Below, piece by piece: positions 22,741-30,835 of a DNA stretch of 64,000 bases. Positions within the stretch are counted from its first letter, which is position 1. Each line of letters starts with the position of its first letter. A program made the position numbers and the translations under genes. The notes beneath the pieces are model-generated. The model searched no databases. It worked only from the letters and a program-made list of their open reading frames with translations, and was not told the origin of the DNA. The DNA comes from a virus: IMG/VR virus record IMGVR_UViG_3300050035_000086, positions 1 to 64,000 of that record; one strand, given 5' to 3'.

Positions 22741-23060
22741 TGGACCGCATACGAGGAAATATCGAGCACTACAAGATTTGGCTCCGCTCAGAATTTCGAG
22801 AAGGAGTTCTTCGTCCTGATTTTGGAAGGAATTCTGGAAAGACCCAAGCTCTGATTGAACTTGCCCACGAACAGATTCATTCCGGAATGCGGGTAGCTAT
22901 TTTGGCGGGGACTCCCAATCTGTCTTTAACCGTAAGAGATCGGTATATTCGAACCTTCGGAGAAGAGGAAAATATGCCGATTTTTGCGGGACAAGAAAGT
23001 GATCTCAAAGGAAAGATAGTAGACGACATTTTTGATGATCGTCCCGAGTGGTCCAAGTAA
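22740..23060 (+). CDS. small P-loop-containing protein
   Basis: 106 residues, GTG start in a TAGTG overlap. GRNSGKTQALIELAHEQI at 29-46 is a Walker-A-like segment, and RVAILAGTPNLSLTVRDRYI follows as in phage nucleotide-binding proteins. Too short for a full NTPase, so truncated or a minimal domain. Its stop is the TAA of the palindrome at 23051. Confidence 0.55.
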   Translation: MDRIRGNIEHYKIWLRSEFREGVLRPDFGRNSGKTQALIELAHEQIHSGMRVAILAGTPNLSLTVRDRYIRTFGEEENMPIFAGQESDLKGKIVDDIFDDRPEWSK

Positions 23061-23065
23061 TGGAC
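23051..23065 (+). repeat. dispersed palindrome, two mismatches, stop and start codons
   Basis: GTCCAAGTAATGGAC supplies the TAA stop of the 22740 gene and the overlapping ATG of the 23060 gene. Confidence 0.8.
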
Positions 23066-23281
23066 CGCCCCCTCAAACTAAAGAAGAAGAGTAGCCAGAT
23101 TCACGAAGGATCGACCTACGACCCGAGTACAGAACGACTGACTACCGTTCTGAATGGCGCGACGGTGGCTTACCACCAAGTTTCTCCCGAAATTATCGCC
23201 GGGTTGGAACAAGCCGATAGTCCCGGGTCGTATTTCCACCAACACATTCGTAACGCGCACAAGAACACCAGAGTTCGTTAG
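23060..23281 (+). CDS. KTSC-domain-like protein
   Basis: 73 residues. STYDPSTERLTTVLNGATVA with YHQVSPEIIAGLEQADSPGS and YFHQHIR follows the KTSC domain pattern (beta hairpin, V-P/S-x-E, S-x-G-x-x-F). KTSC proteins occur next to nucleotide or RNA enzymes; function unclear. Start is inside the palindrome. Confidence 0.7.
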   Translation: MDRPLKLKKKSSQIHEGSTYDPSTERLTTVLNGATVAYHQVSPEIIAGLEQADSPGSYFHQHIRNAHKNTRVR

Positions 23282-23284
23282 ATC

Positions 23285-23370
23285 GGCTGTCCATATCCTT
23301 CCTCCTCCTTTATACGGACAGCCAGCCGGGGCTTGAACCTTTCTCCTCCTTTATTTCAGGCCTCGGCCCC
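23285..23370 (+). ncRNA. candidate structured RNA with two anti-SD-like loops
   Basis: Hairpin 1: GGCTGTCC (23285-23292) with GGACAGCC (23316-23323). Hairpin 2: GCCGGGG (23325-23331) with CCTCGGC (23361-23367). Each loop shows CTCCTCCTTTAT, which resembles the 3' end of 16S rRNA (CCTCCTTTA) and is complementary to Shine-Dalgarno sites. No promoter seen. Confidence 0.4.
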
Positions 23371-23543
23371 CTAAGTTTGCCCTTCTCCCCTTTCGGATTA
23401 TTCTGAGAGAATACGGATCGCGACCGTCGCGGAAGGGCAATTCAAATGAATAACCGCGAAGTGGGGCGGTTTCCGATGCGATAAGCCTCTCAACGATGCT
23501 CAAATCGTCGCAGCGTTTTCCTTCCGGAAGGACCCCAACTTTT

Positions 23544-23558
23544 GTCCGAATAATGGAC
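23544..23558 (+). repeat. dispersed palindrome, two mismatches
   Basis: GTCCGAATAATGGAC in the non-coding region; the same variant occurs at 47236. Confidence 0.82.
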
Positions 23559-23751
23559 GCGCAGGTCGCCATAGACTAGCCAATCCGATAGTTCACTAGC
23601 CCTGAACGAGCGGGGAGGCGGGTTGAGCAGGTTGGATAGTACTGGCAAGATTTTAGATGACCTCTACTATCGTAGTCAGACTACGATTCCAACCGGGCAA
23701 CGCTCGATCTTAAATCTAACCTGCGGCCTGCGATTTTTACCCAGAGGAACA

Positions 23752-24132
23752 ATGCCAAAAATAGCCGATCCTTTCGACGACCACTACCAGCATCTGAATC
23801 ACCTCCCCGACTCCACCCTCCGCGACTTAGCTCGCAACGACGCAGCCCCCAGAGACTACCGCAAATTTGCTGTGGAGCTTCTATGGGTCCGCAAATCTCC
23901 CTACGTCAAGCACACCGACCTACGCGAATTTGTCCAAGAACTGGAAGCCGAGTACGAAGGAATCTCGTTCGAATTCCCGGCACCGGTTGTAGAAGACGGC
24001 CCAGGACCGCTAACTGCCGGAATCACTACGAAGACCATGTTCGGCTCCGACGAAGTTCCCACTCCTACAGAAGCTCCTGATGAGGATAACCCTCCTCCGA
24101 AGCCTCGAAAGAAGAAACCAGATGATGCCTAA
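23752..24132 (+). CDS. hypothetical 126-residue protein
   Basis: ATG preceded by AGAGGAAC. N-terminal half DHYQHLNHLPDSTLRDLARN is helical; the C-terminal 40 residues are Pro/Asp/Lys-rich and disordered. Overlaps the phosphatase gene. Not recognised. Confidence 0.6.
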   Translation: MPKIADPFDDHYQHLNHLPDSTLRDLARNDAAPRDYRKFAVELLWVRKSPYVKHTDLREFVQELEAEYEGISFEFPAPVVEDGPGPLTAGITTKTMFGSDEVPTPTEAPDEDNPPPKPRKKKPDDA

Positions 24133-24748
24133 AGGAACTGCCGTCTGCTTTGTAGCACGCCACGGAGAAACTATACTAAATGCTACCAATTCGTTTCGTG
24201 GGTCCGCCAACCCACCCCTAAACGATACCGGAATTAAAGAAGCCCACGAACTCGCCAAGTTTTTAGAGGCGTTTGAAATCTCCCACGTAGTCTCTTCCGA
24301 CAAACAGCGCGCGACTAAAACCGCTGAAATAATCGCTAAAGCACAGCACACGGATGTTCACCAAACTCCCTTCCTCCGAGCCTTGAACGTGGGCAAATTT
24401 AGTGGGCAGAAAAGAACCCCCGAGTCCGAAGCCGAACTTCAAACCTATCTGGACGATCCCGATTGTAAAATTCCCGACGGTGAGTCCCTCAATGAATTCA
24501 AGGGTCGGATTCATCCCTGTATCACAGAAGCTATTGATTTGTTTTGTCAGTCTGGAATTCCTCCTCTCGTCGTAGCCCATAGTTCGATTATACATGAAGT
24601 GGGTGCGATGCTCAAAGGCAACCATAAAGGAGTTCTAGTCGAACCGGGCGGAGCGATAGCGATCTATTTCAACGGATCGAAACTAGATGTAGAACCAATC
24701 TTCAAACCTCTTCTTATTTCTGGCACACACGCAGAAACGATAACCTAA
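24122..24748 (+). CDS. histidine phosphatase (phosphoglycerate-mutase-like) family protein
   Basis: 208 residues from ATG 24122 (24125 also possible). VARHGETILNATN at about 11-23 carries the RHG catalytic His; VVSSDKQRATKTAEII near 57-72 and VAHSSII near 155 supply the other Arg and His. Members remove phosphate from sugars, nucleotides or proteins. The substrate here is unknown; it lies among accessory genes in the late region. Confidence 0.85.
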   Translation: MMPKGTAVCFVARHGETILNATNSFRGSANPPLNDTGIKEAHELAKFLEAFEISHVVSSDKQRATKTAEIIAKAQHTDVHQTPFLRALNVGKFSGQKRTPESEAELQTYLDDPDCKIPDGESLNEFKGRIHPCITEAIDLFCQSGIPPLVVAHSSIIHEVGAMLKGNHKGVLVEPGGAIAIYFNGSKLDVEPIFKPLLISGTHAETIT

Positions 24749-24793
24749 CGCCCGTAGTGGCAAAGATAACCAACCAACTCTAAGGAGTTTTAC

Positions 24794-25483
24794 ATGAACA
24801 GCGATACCTTTGCCGGACTCTCCGGCGTCCTAACGGGCAACCCAACCTACCGCAACAATCTTCTTCCTCTAACCGGCTTGGGAACTACCGAGACCTTGGT
24901 CAACATGGCCACGGATTCCTCCCTCACGACGGGGGTAGCCGCGTTTGTTCGTGCCCCTCTTCAGACTGACATTATTGGAGGCAACGCTCCTCTGGATCAG
25001 AACGAAAACGGAAGCAGTATCGGTGGCAACCTGGGCCGTCCCGGACAGGACTACAGAGGTGCGCGCCCGTATTTCAATTCGAATAGTTTCAATGGTCGTC
25101 CGATTATCTTGCAGGCTTCTGGATACTTTACCTCAGCGACAACAACGACAACGGCCCATCAGATTAACTTGTATCAAGCTACTGCTGCGAACGGAGCGCA
25201 GCTAACGACTAAAAATACAATTTTCTCGGCGCTGTCTTCCGCCACTCTGGCTGCTGGAAACTACAACTACTTGATTCAGGTCAGTTTGATTTGGGACGCA
25301 GTTTCGGGCAAGCTGAATGGGTGGGCGGAAGCCAATGTGGGCGGTACTTATACAGCTCGAACAGCCTTGACCCCCATCACTGTGGCCTCCCCGACCGACT
25401 TATTCTTCTTCCAGTCCGTTAAGTTCTTCAACGGCGCAGCCAATACAATCACCCCGGTTGAATTAAATATTTCACAAACCTAA
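24794..25483 (+). CDS. putative virion (decoration-like) protein, paralogue of 1465-2097
   Basis: 229 residues, Thr/Ala/Asn/Leu-rich and weakly charged. Shares the SLIWDAVSGKLNG block and the following Phe-rich and final strands with the protein at 1465. The N-terminal half differs, with a Gly/Asn-rich stretch (QNENGSSIGGNLGRPGQDYR). AAGGAG site. I infer a surface or minor head protein. Confidence 0.75.
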   Translation: MNSDTFAGLSGVLTGNPTYRNNLLPLTGLGTTETLVNMATDSSLTTGVAAFVRAPLQTDIIGGNAPLDQNENGSSIGGNLGRPGQDYRGARPYFNSNSFNGRPIILQASGYFTSATTTTTAHQINLYQATAANGAQLTTKNTIFSALSSATLAAGNYNYLIQVSLIWDAVSGKLNGWAEANVGGTYTARTALTPITVASPTDLFFFQSVKFFNGAANTITPVELNISQT

Positions 25484-25493
25484 TCGAACGTGC

Positions 25494-25637
25494 GGGTGTT
25501 TCTACGTAGTAATGCGTAGAGCGGGTATACGGGTCTCGGAGTCTTGCAGTAAAACCAAACGTAAGGTATCGAGAACACCCGTAACAAATTCGAGGGGTAA
25601 GACGTTGGAATTTTATGCTACCCAGGTAAGCCCCTCG
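25494..25637 (+). ncRNA. candidate structured RNA in 190-bp gap
   Basis: GGGTGTT (25494-25500) can pair with AACACCC (25574-25580), enclosing hairpin TCTACG/CGTAGA (25501-25520). A second hairpin pairs CGAGGGG (25591-25597) with CCCCTCG (25631-25637). The first domain resembles an acceptor stem with D-arm, but no anticodon arm or CCA is visible. Confidence 0.4.
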
Positions 25638-25646
25638 AAACAATTT

Positions 25647-25661
25647 GTCCGAAAAATGGAC
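25647..25661 (+). repeat. dispersed palindrome, three mismatches
   Basis: GTCCGAAAAATGGAC just before the 25673 start; arms retained, centre degenerate. Confidence 0.65.
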
Positions 25662-25672
25662 TACGAGGTTTT

Positions 25673-25954
25673 ATGTCAGTTTTCATTGAAATCCACGATG
25701 AACAAAAAGCAGACGAAGACATTGACACAAGTTGTGTATCTTGCACAGAAAACGTCATCGGCTATGTAATTGCCGCAGTTGTGAAACATGATGACGGAAA
25801 GATCACCCTAGAGAGAGAAATCTCAGTCAACACCGACGACGTTATCGATAATCAACTTGCCGAATCTGTGGTTAAGAAAATCGAAGCAAAGCTGAATGAA
25901 GCTTTCCCCGATCCCAACAAACCAGAACCTAGTAAGTTGTGGGTGCCTGACTAA
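25673..25954 (+). CDS. hypothetical 93-residue protein
   Basis: Weak zinc-like CVSC motif near 21-24, then an amphipathic beta/alpha segment. Ends in TAATGA overlapping the next ATG. Not recognised. Confidence 0.6.
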   Translation: MSVFIEIHDEQKADEDIDTSCVSCTENVIGYVIAAVVKHDDGKITLEREISVNTDDVIDNQLAESVVKKIEAKLNEAFPDPNKPEPSKLWVPD

Positions 25955-26649
25955 TGAGTGATTCAATCAAGAGCGAGTTTGATGTTGTTGACTACGAAGC
26001 AGGCGCTTCGAACGACGTAAAGGGCCAAGAATGTGTAGGTTGCAGACGCCTCCTTCGCTGGGACTTCTACGACAAAGACTCTTCCCGAAGCTCTGGATAC
26101 GATCCGATGTGCCCCCTCTGCAAAGCATCCCCAAAACTTAGTATGGCTGAGCACACTGCCCGACTCCGAGAGATGAATTACAACTCCGAGGGAACCCGAA
26201 GACAGCGCCATCCTGATTCTCAGTTTCTATGGGAGAAGCAACCTGGACGCCCAATGGAATGCTCGGTGTTTCTAGCCAAGCTGAAGCACGCCTACCCAAA
26301 TCTGCACGTTACCCAAGGTGGAGTCACCATCAACGGTGCTATTGTTGACCTAGCTTTGTATGCTACGTCTGGAGTAAACCGTCCAGAATTCAATGGGCAG
26401 AGCTTTAAGTACATGGGGTACGTGACTCTCGGAATCATGCCCGAATACTCTGAATATGAGTTCAACGAACGAGACATCCTCCAGCGCTGTACTCAAATTG
26501 GTTGGCGGTCGGTTCTTCTCCGGTTCGTAGAGAACAATATTCTGTCTGAAGAACAATGTGAAGCAGAGTTTGGAGTGCCGTCTGGGGGAGCAAATTCCCT
26601 CTGGTACAAGAAACTGAATAACCATCGCAACGCAAAGAAAATAGCCTAG
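25954..26649 (+). CDS. hypothetical zinc-ribbon protein
   Basis: 231 residues. CVGC near 27-30 and CPLC near 53-56 form a zinc ribbon of the type found in HNH and related phage proteins (RRLLRWDFYDKDSSRSSGYD between them). The rest has no known motif; no HNH residues are seen. Confidence 0.6.
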   Translation: MSDSIKSEFDVVDYEAGASNDVKGQECVGCRRLLRWDFYDKDSSRSSGYDPMCPLCKASPKLSMAEHTARLREMNYNSEGTRRQRHPDSQFLWEKQPGRPMECSVFLAKLKHAYPNLHVTQGGVTINGAIVDLALYATSGVNRPEFNGQSFKYMGYVTLGIMPEYSEYEFNERDILQRCTQIGWRSVLLRFVENNILSEEQCEAEFGVPSGGANSLWYKKLNNHRNAKKIA

Positions 26650-26663
26650 TCCAGATAATGGAC
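26649..26663 (+). repeat. dispersed palindrome, exact
   Basis: Exact copy overlapping the TAG stop of the 25954 gene by one base. Confidence 0.95.
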
Positions 26664-26701
26664 ACAAAACCCTGATCGGCTGGATTAGCCGTGGAGAATG
26701 T

Positions 26702-27331
26702 ATGACAATCAAAGCCATAAAGCCCTTCGAAAAAGAAACTGTTTCAGCGCCTGTTGAAAATACTTCCTCTACTGAAACCCCCAACCAGTTCAACAGTAGC
26801 GCCTCCCCGATTTCAACAGACGCCTTGCTCACCCTGATTGCTTCAATGCAGCAACAACTGCTCGCTTCACAGCAAGCCGCAGTAGAAGCTAATGCCAAGC
26901 TCGCGGAAGCTATTTTGGAAACCACTAAGCCTCGCGAAGTCCTGAAGTCAAAATCTGAACTGGCAAAAGAAGCCAACGAAAAGAAGTTTGACGAAGCCGC
27001 CAAGGAACTGAAGCGGCGTCAGCGCGCTAACCTTCTCTACAACCAAGATAACTGCGACCACATCGCCGGTTGCAACGAGTTGTCCGAGCAGCGCGACATC
27101 GCCGGACGTACCTCAATCATCTGGCATCGCAACGACGTGGGCGTCGATATCGGCATTTGCACAAACTGCCAGCGCATCTTCCACCCGACCGACACTGTCG
27201 ATTCTCGGGGAAATTCCTATACCTACTGGCGGAAAAAGCCCTCGTTCAACAAGCTGTCCGCAGCCGGACACCGAACGATGCAGAATCCTCAACAGGCGAT
27301 GGATGAGTCTTACCTACACGATCTAGAGTAA
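26702..27331 (+). CDS. hypothetical coiled-coil and zinc-binding protein
   Basis: 209 residues. Residues 40-115 are Ala/Gln/Lys-rich helix (LIASMQQQLLASQQAAVEAN). The C-terminal part holds Cys/His positions (NCDHIAGC, ICTNCQRIFH) that could bind zinc. GGAGA site before the ATG. Not recognised. Confidence 0.6.
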   Translation: MTIKAIKPFEKETVSAPVENTSSTETPNQFNSSASPISTDALLTLIASMQQQLLASQQAAVEANAKLAEAILETTKPREVLKSKSELAKEANEKKFDEAAKELKRRQRANLLYNQDNCDHIAGCNELSEQRDIAGRTSIIWHRNDVGVDIGICTNCQRIFHPTDTVDSRGNSYTYWRKKPSFNKLSAAGHRTMQNPQQAMDESYLHDLE

Positions 27332-27351
27332 TCCTTGTTGAACGAGGCGGA

Positions 27352-27807
27352 ATGAAAAACTTGTCTTACGAAAACTGGGTTGCCCAATTCGTAGAGAACC
27401 TGTCTGAGTATTTCAACCTTGGCGGCTGGAACATCCACATCGACTACGAGGATGAACCCTCCAAAGACGGGTGCTATGCCAGCAACGATATCAACTCCCC
27501 CTACCAATTCTCCACGATTACTCTTTATCAGCACTCGCGAGAAGATTTTGAGTCGGGGGAGCAAGACTTGCTGGTCATGTCTATTGTCCACGAATTAGTC
27601 CACATCTTCCTCGATCCGTTCCAAGACTATATGCACCCGCATCTGTCGATAACCACAACCCCATTATTCATGAGCACCTTAGAACAGCAGACGCAAAAGT
27701 TGACGATGGTGTTCTTGAAGACCCTTCCCGAAGACATTATCCCTCCTTTTCCCAAGGTAAAAAATGGCAAGTACAATTCAGCTTCAAAGGACGATAAACA
27801 GAAGTAG
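27352..27807 (+). CDS. zincin-type metallopeptidase domain protein
   Basis: 151 residues. VMSIVHELVHIFLDP at about 75-89 contains HExxH; a downstream STLEQQTQKL gives a possible third ligand Glu. Such small zincins are frequent in phages and may process a virion or host protein. Overlaps the adaptor gene by 44 bp. Confidence 0.75.
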   Translation: MKNLSYENWVAQFVENLSEYFNLGGWNIHIDYEDEPSKDGCYASNDINSPYQFSTITLYQHSREDFESGEQDLLVMSIVHELVHIFLDPFQDYMHPHLSITTTPLFMSTLEQQTQKLTMVFLKTLPEDIIPPFPKVKNGKYNSASKDDKQK

Positions 27808-28480
27808 TCAGTTCATCCGACTGGCTCCTTTGACGTTTACGTCCAACACGGCCAACGACCCGGCGTTCTCAAATGCCGACTGGGTTATGCAGACGATACT
27901 AGCCCCTCCCTTCGCTTGGCGGTGGAATCGAAACGCGACGGCAACCCCAACGTCACCTACGTTTGTAACAACACCGGGAGTGTCGGACTATTTGGTATCT
28001 TTGCCCACTTTTGGGTGGATCGAGAAAGCTGTCGGGTATGATGTCGCTGATGGATATAGAGCTTTCGAACTTCAAGTAGGCTTAGTCTCCGGAGGAGAGT
28101 CTCTTCAGAACGAACCGGCGCGTATTGCCGCACAGTACGATGACGACTCGGGAAACATTACCTTCCGTTTGTTTCCCCCTCCCGATGACAAAATCTATAA
28201 TATCGTAGTCGAATACCAGAAGTGTGCCCCTCAGTTCTTAGTAACAACCCAAACTTGGGCACCAATCCCGGACTATATGAGTTACATTTATAACTCCGGA
28301 TTTGACGCGAAGTCGTACGAGTATGCGAATGATCCACGATTTGGATCGGCTATGCAACTTTTTTACACGCAACTAGCTTCTGTTGCTGAAGGATTAGACA
28401 CCTCCCAAAAGAATATCTGGTTAGCAGATCGTTTGAACTCGATGCGGCAAACGATGGCTGTGCAATCGGGAAAAGCTTAG
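27764..28480 (+). CDS. adaptor (head-tail connector)-like protein 1
   Basis: 238 residues; AAGG site 6 bp before the ATG. PFAWRWNRNA near 46-55 parallels MPWKWNRKV in the next protein, and the C-terminal half (QLFYTQLASVAEGLDTSQ) is helical. W-x-W-N near the N-terminus occurs in podovirus adaptor/tail-tubular-A-like proteins as I recall them. Its place before a nozzle-like gene fits the connector stack under the portal. Confidence 0.6.
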   Translation: MASTIQLQRTINRSSQFIRLAPLTFTSNTANDPAFSNADWVMQTILAPPFAWRWNRNATATPTSPTFVTTPGVSDYLVSLPTFGWIEKAVGYDVADGYRAFELQVGLVSGGESLQNEPARIAAQYDDDSGNITFRLFPPPDDKIYNIVVEYQKCAPQFLVTTQTWAPIPDYMSYIYNSGFDAKSYEYANDPRFGSAMQLFYTQLASVAEGLDTSQKNIWLADRLNSMRQTMAVQSGKA

Positions 28481-28492
28481 AAAGGAGAAAAT

Positions 28493-29593
28493 ATGCCGAT
28501 AATTACTGGTAATCAGAGTACCTCTATCACGGTTTTAGAATTAGCTAAGCAGATGAAAGCAAACCCCGAGTTCTATAATGTCCTCGGAGGAGCTGCTGGG
28601 TACTCGACAGAGCCGTTGCTGACCGCCTGTAACGATGTCATGTGCCGGATTTTGGACGAGAGCATGCCGTGGAAATGGAACCGCAAGGTTATCCCTCCTT
28701 TCCTGACAGTCTCTCTCCAGCAAGACTACTGCACAAATATAACAGACCTTAGTTGGCTGGAGGCCTGCTGGATTGTGGATATCAATAATTCCACATCCAA
28801 CTCCAACGGCGCTCCTAAACCTAGTCGGCCAATGGAGACAGTCCGAGACCTAGTTCAAACCTCTGTCCAGAACGTTCCTTTTCAGATAGCTTTCGTTTTC
28901 AACAATCAGGCGTATCTAGGGTTGTGGCAAGCTAATACCGAGTACGGCTGCGGGTATGGGGTCGCACAACTCCCTCGGTCCCCCATTCAGCAGTTCATGG
29001 ACGAGAACGGGAACATTCTATTCATCGACTCGACACAGCTGGGAATCAATATTGAATCGCCTGGATACACCGGGACCACAATCTCTCTTCCGTCTAATTC
29101 TCCGTATGGCGTGTCTGGAAGTACGCAACCCGCCGCAGACCCTAATGCGACTCCTGGGACTCTTGTACAAGACGGAACCGTTATATGGACTGTGGCGGAC
29201 CCGTGGGGGTACTGCTTTAGAATTTCACCTCTGCCCGCCCTAAACGGCCTCTGCTGGTTCATTGGCGGACAATATCAGGCGCTCCCTCCTGTGCTGCTAA
29301 CTATGCAGCAGACGATTGACCCTGTTCCGAATTCCATGACGTTTCTATTTCGGGCCGGTGTTCGCGCACAGTTGCAAATGTTTAACGGCAACCCAAAAGG
29401 TGCTCAAGCTTACGCCGAGTGGGAGGAACAGCTACGCGCGAGCTTACGTGGCGCGGACCGCCAGCAAGAGGAGAACGTACTTTACCCCAGCCAGACCATT
29501 TTGAACGGCGGGGGATTCGGGTCTACATGGGCCGGGATAGGCGCAGCTCAGCCCTATGGACCCGCTTTTATGGGTCCTGGTTACGGGTACTAG
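28493..29593 (+). CDS. adaptor-like protein 2
   Basis: 366 residues behind AAAGGAG. ESMPWKWNRKVIPPFLTV near 60-77 matches the upstream protein, followed by a longer Gly/Pro-rich insertion and the helical segment YAEWEEQLRASLRGADRQQE typical of adaptor C-termini. I infer a paralogue enlarged by an inserted beta domain. Confidence 0.6.
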   Translation: MPIITGNQSTSITVLELAKQMKANPEFYNVLGGAAGYSTEPLLTACNDVMCRILDESMPWKWNRKVIPPFLTVSLQQDYCTNITDLSWLEACWIVDINNSTSNSNGAPKPSRPMETVRDLVQTSVQNVPFQIAFVFNNQAYLGLWQANTEYGCGYGVAQLPRSPIQQFMDENGNILFIDSTQLGINIESPGYTGTTISLPSNSPYGVSGSTQPAADPNATPGTLVQDGTVIWTVADPWGYCFRISPLPALNGLCWFIGGQYQALPPVLLTMQQTIDPVPNSMTFLFRAGVRAQLQMFNGNPKGAQAYAEWEEQLRASLRGADRQQEENVLYPSQTILNGGGFGSTWAGIGAAQPYGPAFMGPGYGY

Positions 29594-30201
29594 CCAAACA
29601 AATTCGCCGTCTCTTTTATCTTTGGGAGTATGATCCTATATTTGTGTTTAGGAAAAGACCCAGCCTTTGTATAGCCAAGTTCTACCATCTGCTGATTGGT
29701 TCGAGTCTTGGGTCCCGCTTTTCTCGCCACCATTTTTCCGTTAGGGTCCTTCCAAACATCTTGAGGCTTAGTCAAACCGAGATATTCCCAGTTTGTTGCT
29801 TTGTAAATTGCTCCCGTGTGTCCCTGCATTTCGTCTGCATACGTGACCAAGCACTCGAAGCGACGGTCAGATCGAATTAGCTTCAGACTTTGTCCGAGCA
29901 GGAAACTGGCCCCGTTTTGAGGAACTTCCGGGGATACAACGAGTCTAGACAACGAAAGAACCTTTCGCCAATCTCCATCTGGGTAGGTATTCATCGCGCA
30001 CGACTTCGTAGGCGGGAGCCACCAAGCCACTCCGAGACAGTCAAATAGATTTTCTTTGTGGTATAGGCCGTGGACATACACAGCGGTATTTGATCCACCT
30101 TTGGCGTAGTGGTATTTCTCTACCATCTCCCTAGCCGCAGAGAGGGAAGTCACACGAACTTCGTAATCCTTTTTTGAGAGAACTGGAACACAGGGTTTCA
30201 T
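29590..30201 (-). CDS. mom: Mom-like DNA modification protein
   Basis: 203 residues with a GNAT-like layout as in phage Mu Mom: KYHYAKGGSNTAVYVHGL, GVAWWLPPTKS, LSLSRLVVSPEVPQNGASF, LVTYADEMQGHTGAIYKATN and the tail PKHKYRII. Mom converts adenine in DNA to N6-carbamoylmethyl-adenine and protects phage DNA from restriction. Second gene of a two-gene minus-strand operon in the otherwise plus-strand late region; its stop overlaps the end of the adaptor gene by 4 bp. Confidence 0.85.
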   Translation of the reverse strand: MKPCVPVLSKKDYEVRVTSLSAAREMVEKYHYAKGGSNTAVYVHGLYHKENLFDCLGVAWWLPPTKSCAMNTYPDGDWRKVLSLSRLVVSPEVPQNGASFLLGQSLKLIRSDRRFECLVTYADEMQGHTGAIYKATNWEYLGLTKPQDVWKDPNGKMVARKAGPKTRTNQQMVELGYTKAGSFPKHKYRIILPKIKETANLFG

Positions 30202-30208
30202 ATTCTAC

Positions 30209-30391
30209 CTATCGGACGCTGTGGAAAATTAACCAATTTCCACCAAAATAAATAATCCCCGCAAGTCCCAAAAACCAGCGTCCTCGTAGTTTTCTGATGT
30301 GTCCTTCCAGATAGAAAATGTGTTGGTCGTACCAAGCCAAATTATCTCCCGTGCAGTATGTAGATCCTACCCAGTTCCACATATTTTTCAT
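30209..30391 (-). CDS. small membrane protein upstream of mom
   Basis: 60 residues behind AGAGGTGAG. MKNMWNWVGSTYCTGDNLAW is polar-aromatic, followed by a span at about 40-57 (WFLGLAGIIYFGGNWLIF). First gene after the promoter at 30409-30438. Not recognised. Confidence 0.65.
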   Translation of the reverse strand: MKNMWNWVGSTYCTGDNLAWYDQHIFYLEGHIRKLRGRWFLGLAGIIYFGGNWLIFHSVR

Positions 30392-30408
30392 TTCTCACCT
30401 CTGAAAAT

Positions 30409-30438
30409 AGTATACTACCGTTCCACTCTTTCTGTCAA
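30409..30438 (-). promoter_or_regulatory. sigma70-like promoter of the mom operon
   Basis: On the minus strand TTGACA (30438-30433), 18-bp spacer, TATACT (30414-30409), 18 bp before the 30391 start. The palindrome at 30446 lies 7 bp upstream of the -35. Confidence 0.82.
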
Positions 30439-30445
30439 CCGAAAA

Positions 30446-30460
30446 ATCCAGATAATGGAC
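30446..30460 (+). repeat. dispersed palindrome, one mismatch, contains a start codon
   Basis: ATCCAGATAATGGAC between the divergent mom promoter and the cupin gene; its ATG is a possible cupin start. Confidence 0.88.
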
Positions 30461-30835
30461 AAAATGAAACCTTTCTACGGAAATATCGAAGATTTAACAA
30501 CTCGAAATTCCAACTTCAGGAAAGTACTTTTCACGGGGAAGCTCCAACTGGTTCTGATGTCCCTGAAGCCAGAAGAAGAAATCGGCGAAGAGAAACATCC
30601 CTCCGATCAGTTCTTCCGTGTCGAGCAAGGAACTGCGGTCTTCGTCCTGAACAAGGAAGATGTATTTATTGCCCGAGACGGAGATTCTGTAGTAGTCCCC
30701 GGTGGCTCGTACCACAACGTAATCAACAAATCCAAGACCTCTACTTTGAAATTATACACGATATACTCCTCTCCCGAACACCCTAGTAAAGAGATTAAGA
30801 AAACCAAGAAAGAAGCAGAGGCCGCTGAGAAATAA
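30455..30835 (+). CDS. cupin-domain protein
   Basis: 126 residues from the ATG inside the palindrome; ATG 30464 is an alternative. MSLKPEEEIGEEKHPSDQFF, VEQGTAVFVLN and VVVPGGSYHNVINKS are the two cupin motifs with His/Glu metal ligands. A common small cupin of bacteria and phages, of unknown substrate. Lys/Glu-rich tail. Stop overlaps the nozzle start (TAATG). Confidence 0.8.
   Translation: MDKMKPFYGNIEDLTTRNSNFRKVLFTGKLQLVLMSLKPEEEIGEEKHPSDQFFRVEQGTAVFVLNKEDVFIARDGDSVVVPGGSYHNVINKSKTSTLKLYTIYSSPEHPSKEIKKTKKEAEAAEK

Larger units (their letters stand above)
23282..23751 (+). other. 470-bp region without a convincing gene
   Basis: Contains two large hairpins (23285-23370), a CGCGAC/GTCGCG hairpin near 23430, a hairpin ATCGTAGT/ACTACGAT near 23670, and a palindrome at 23544. 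A weak TTG-start extension of the next gene is possible from 23623, but the ATG at 23752 has the ribosome site. Confidence 0.6.

Noticed and set aside
25494-25580. A fifteenth tRNA
   Set aside because: Acceptor-like and D-arm-like stems exist, but no anticodon arm, T-loop or CCA could be found.
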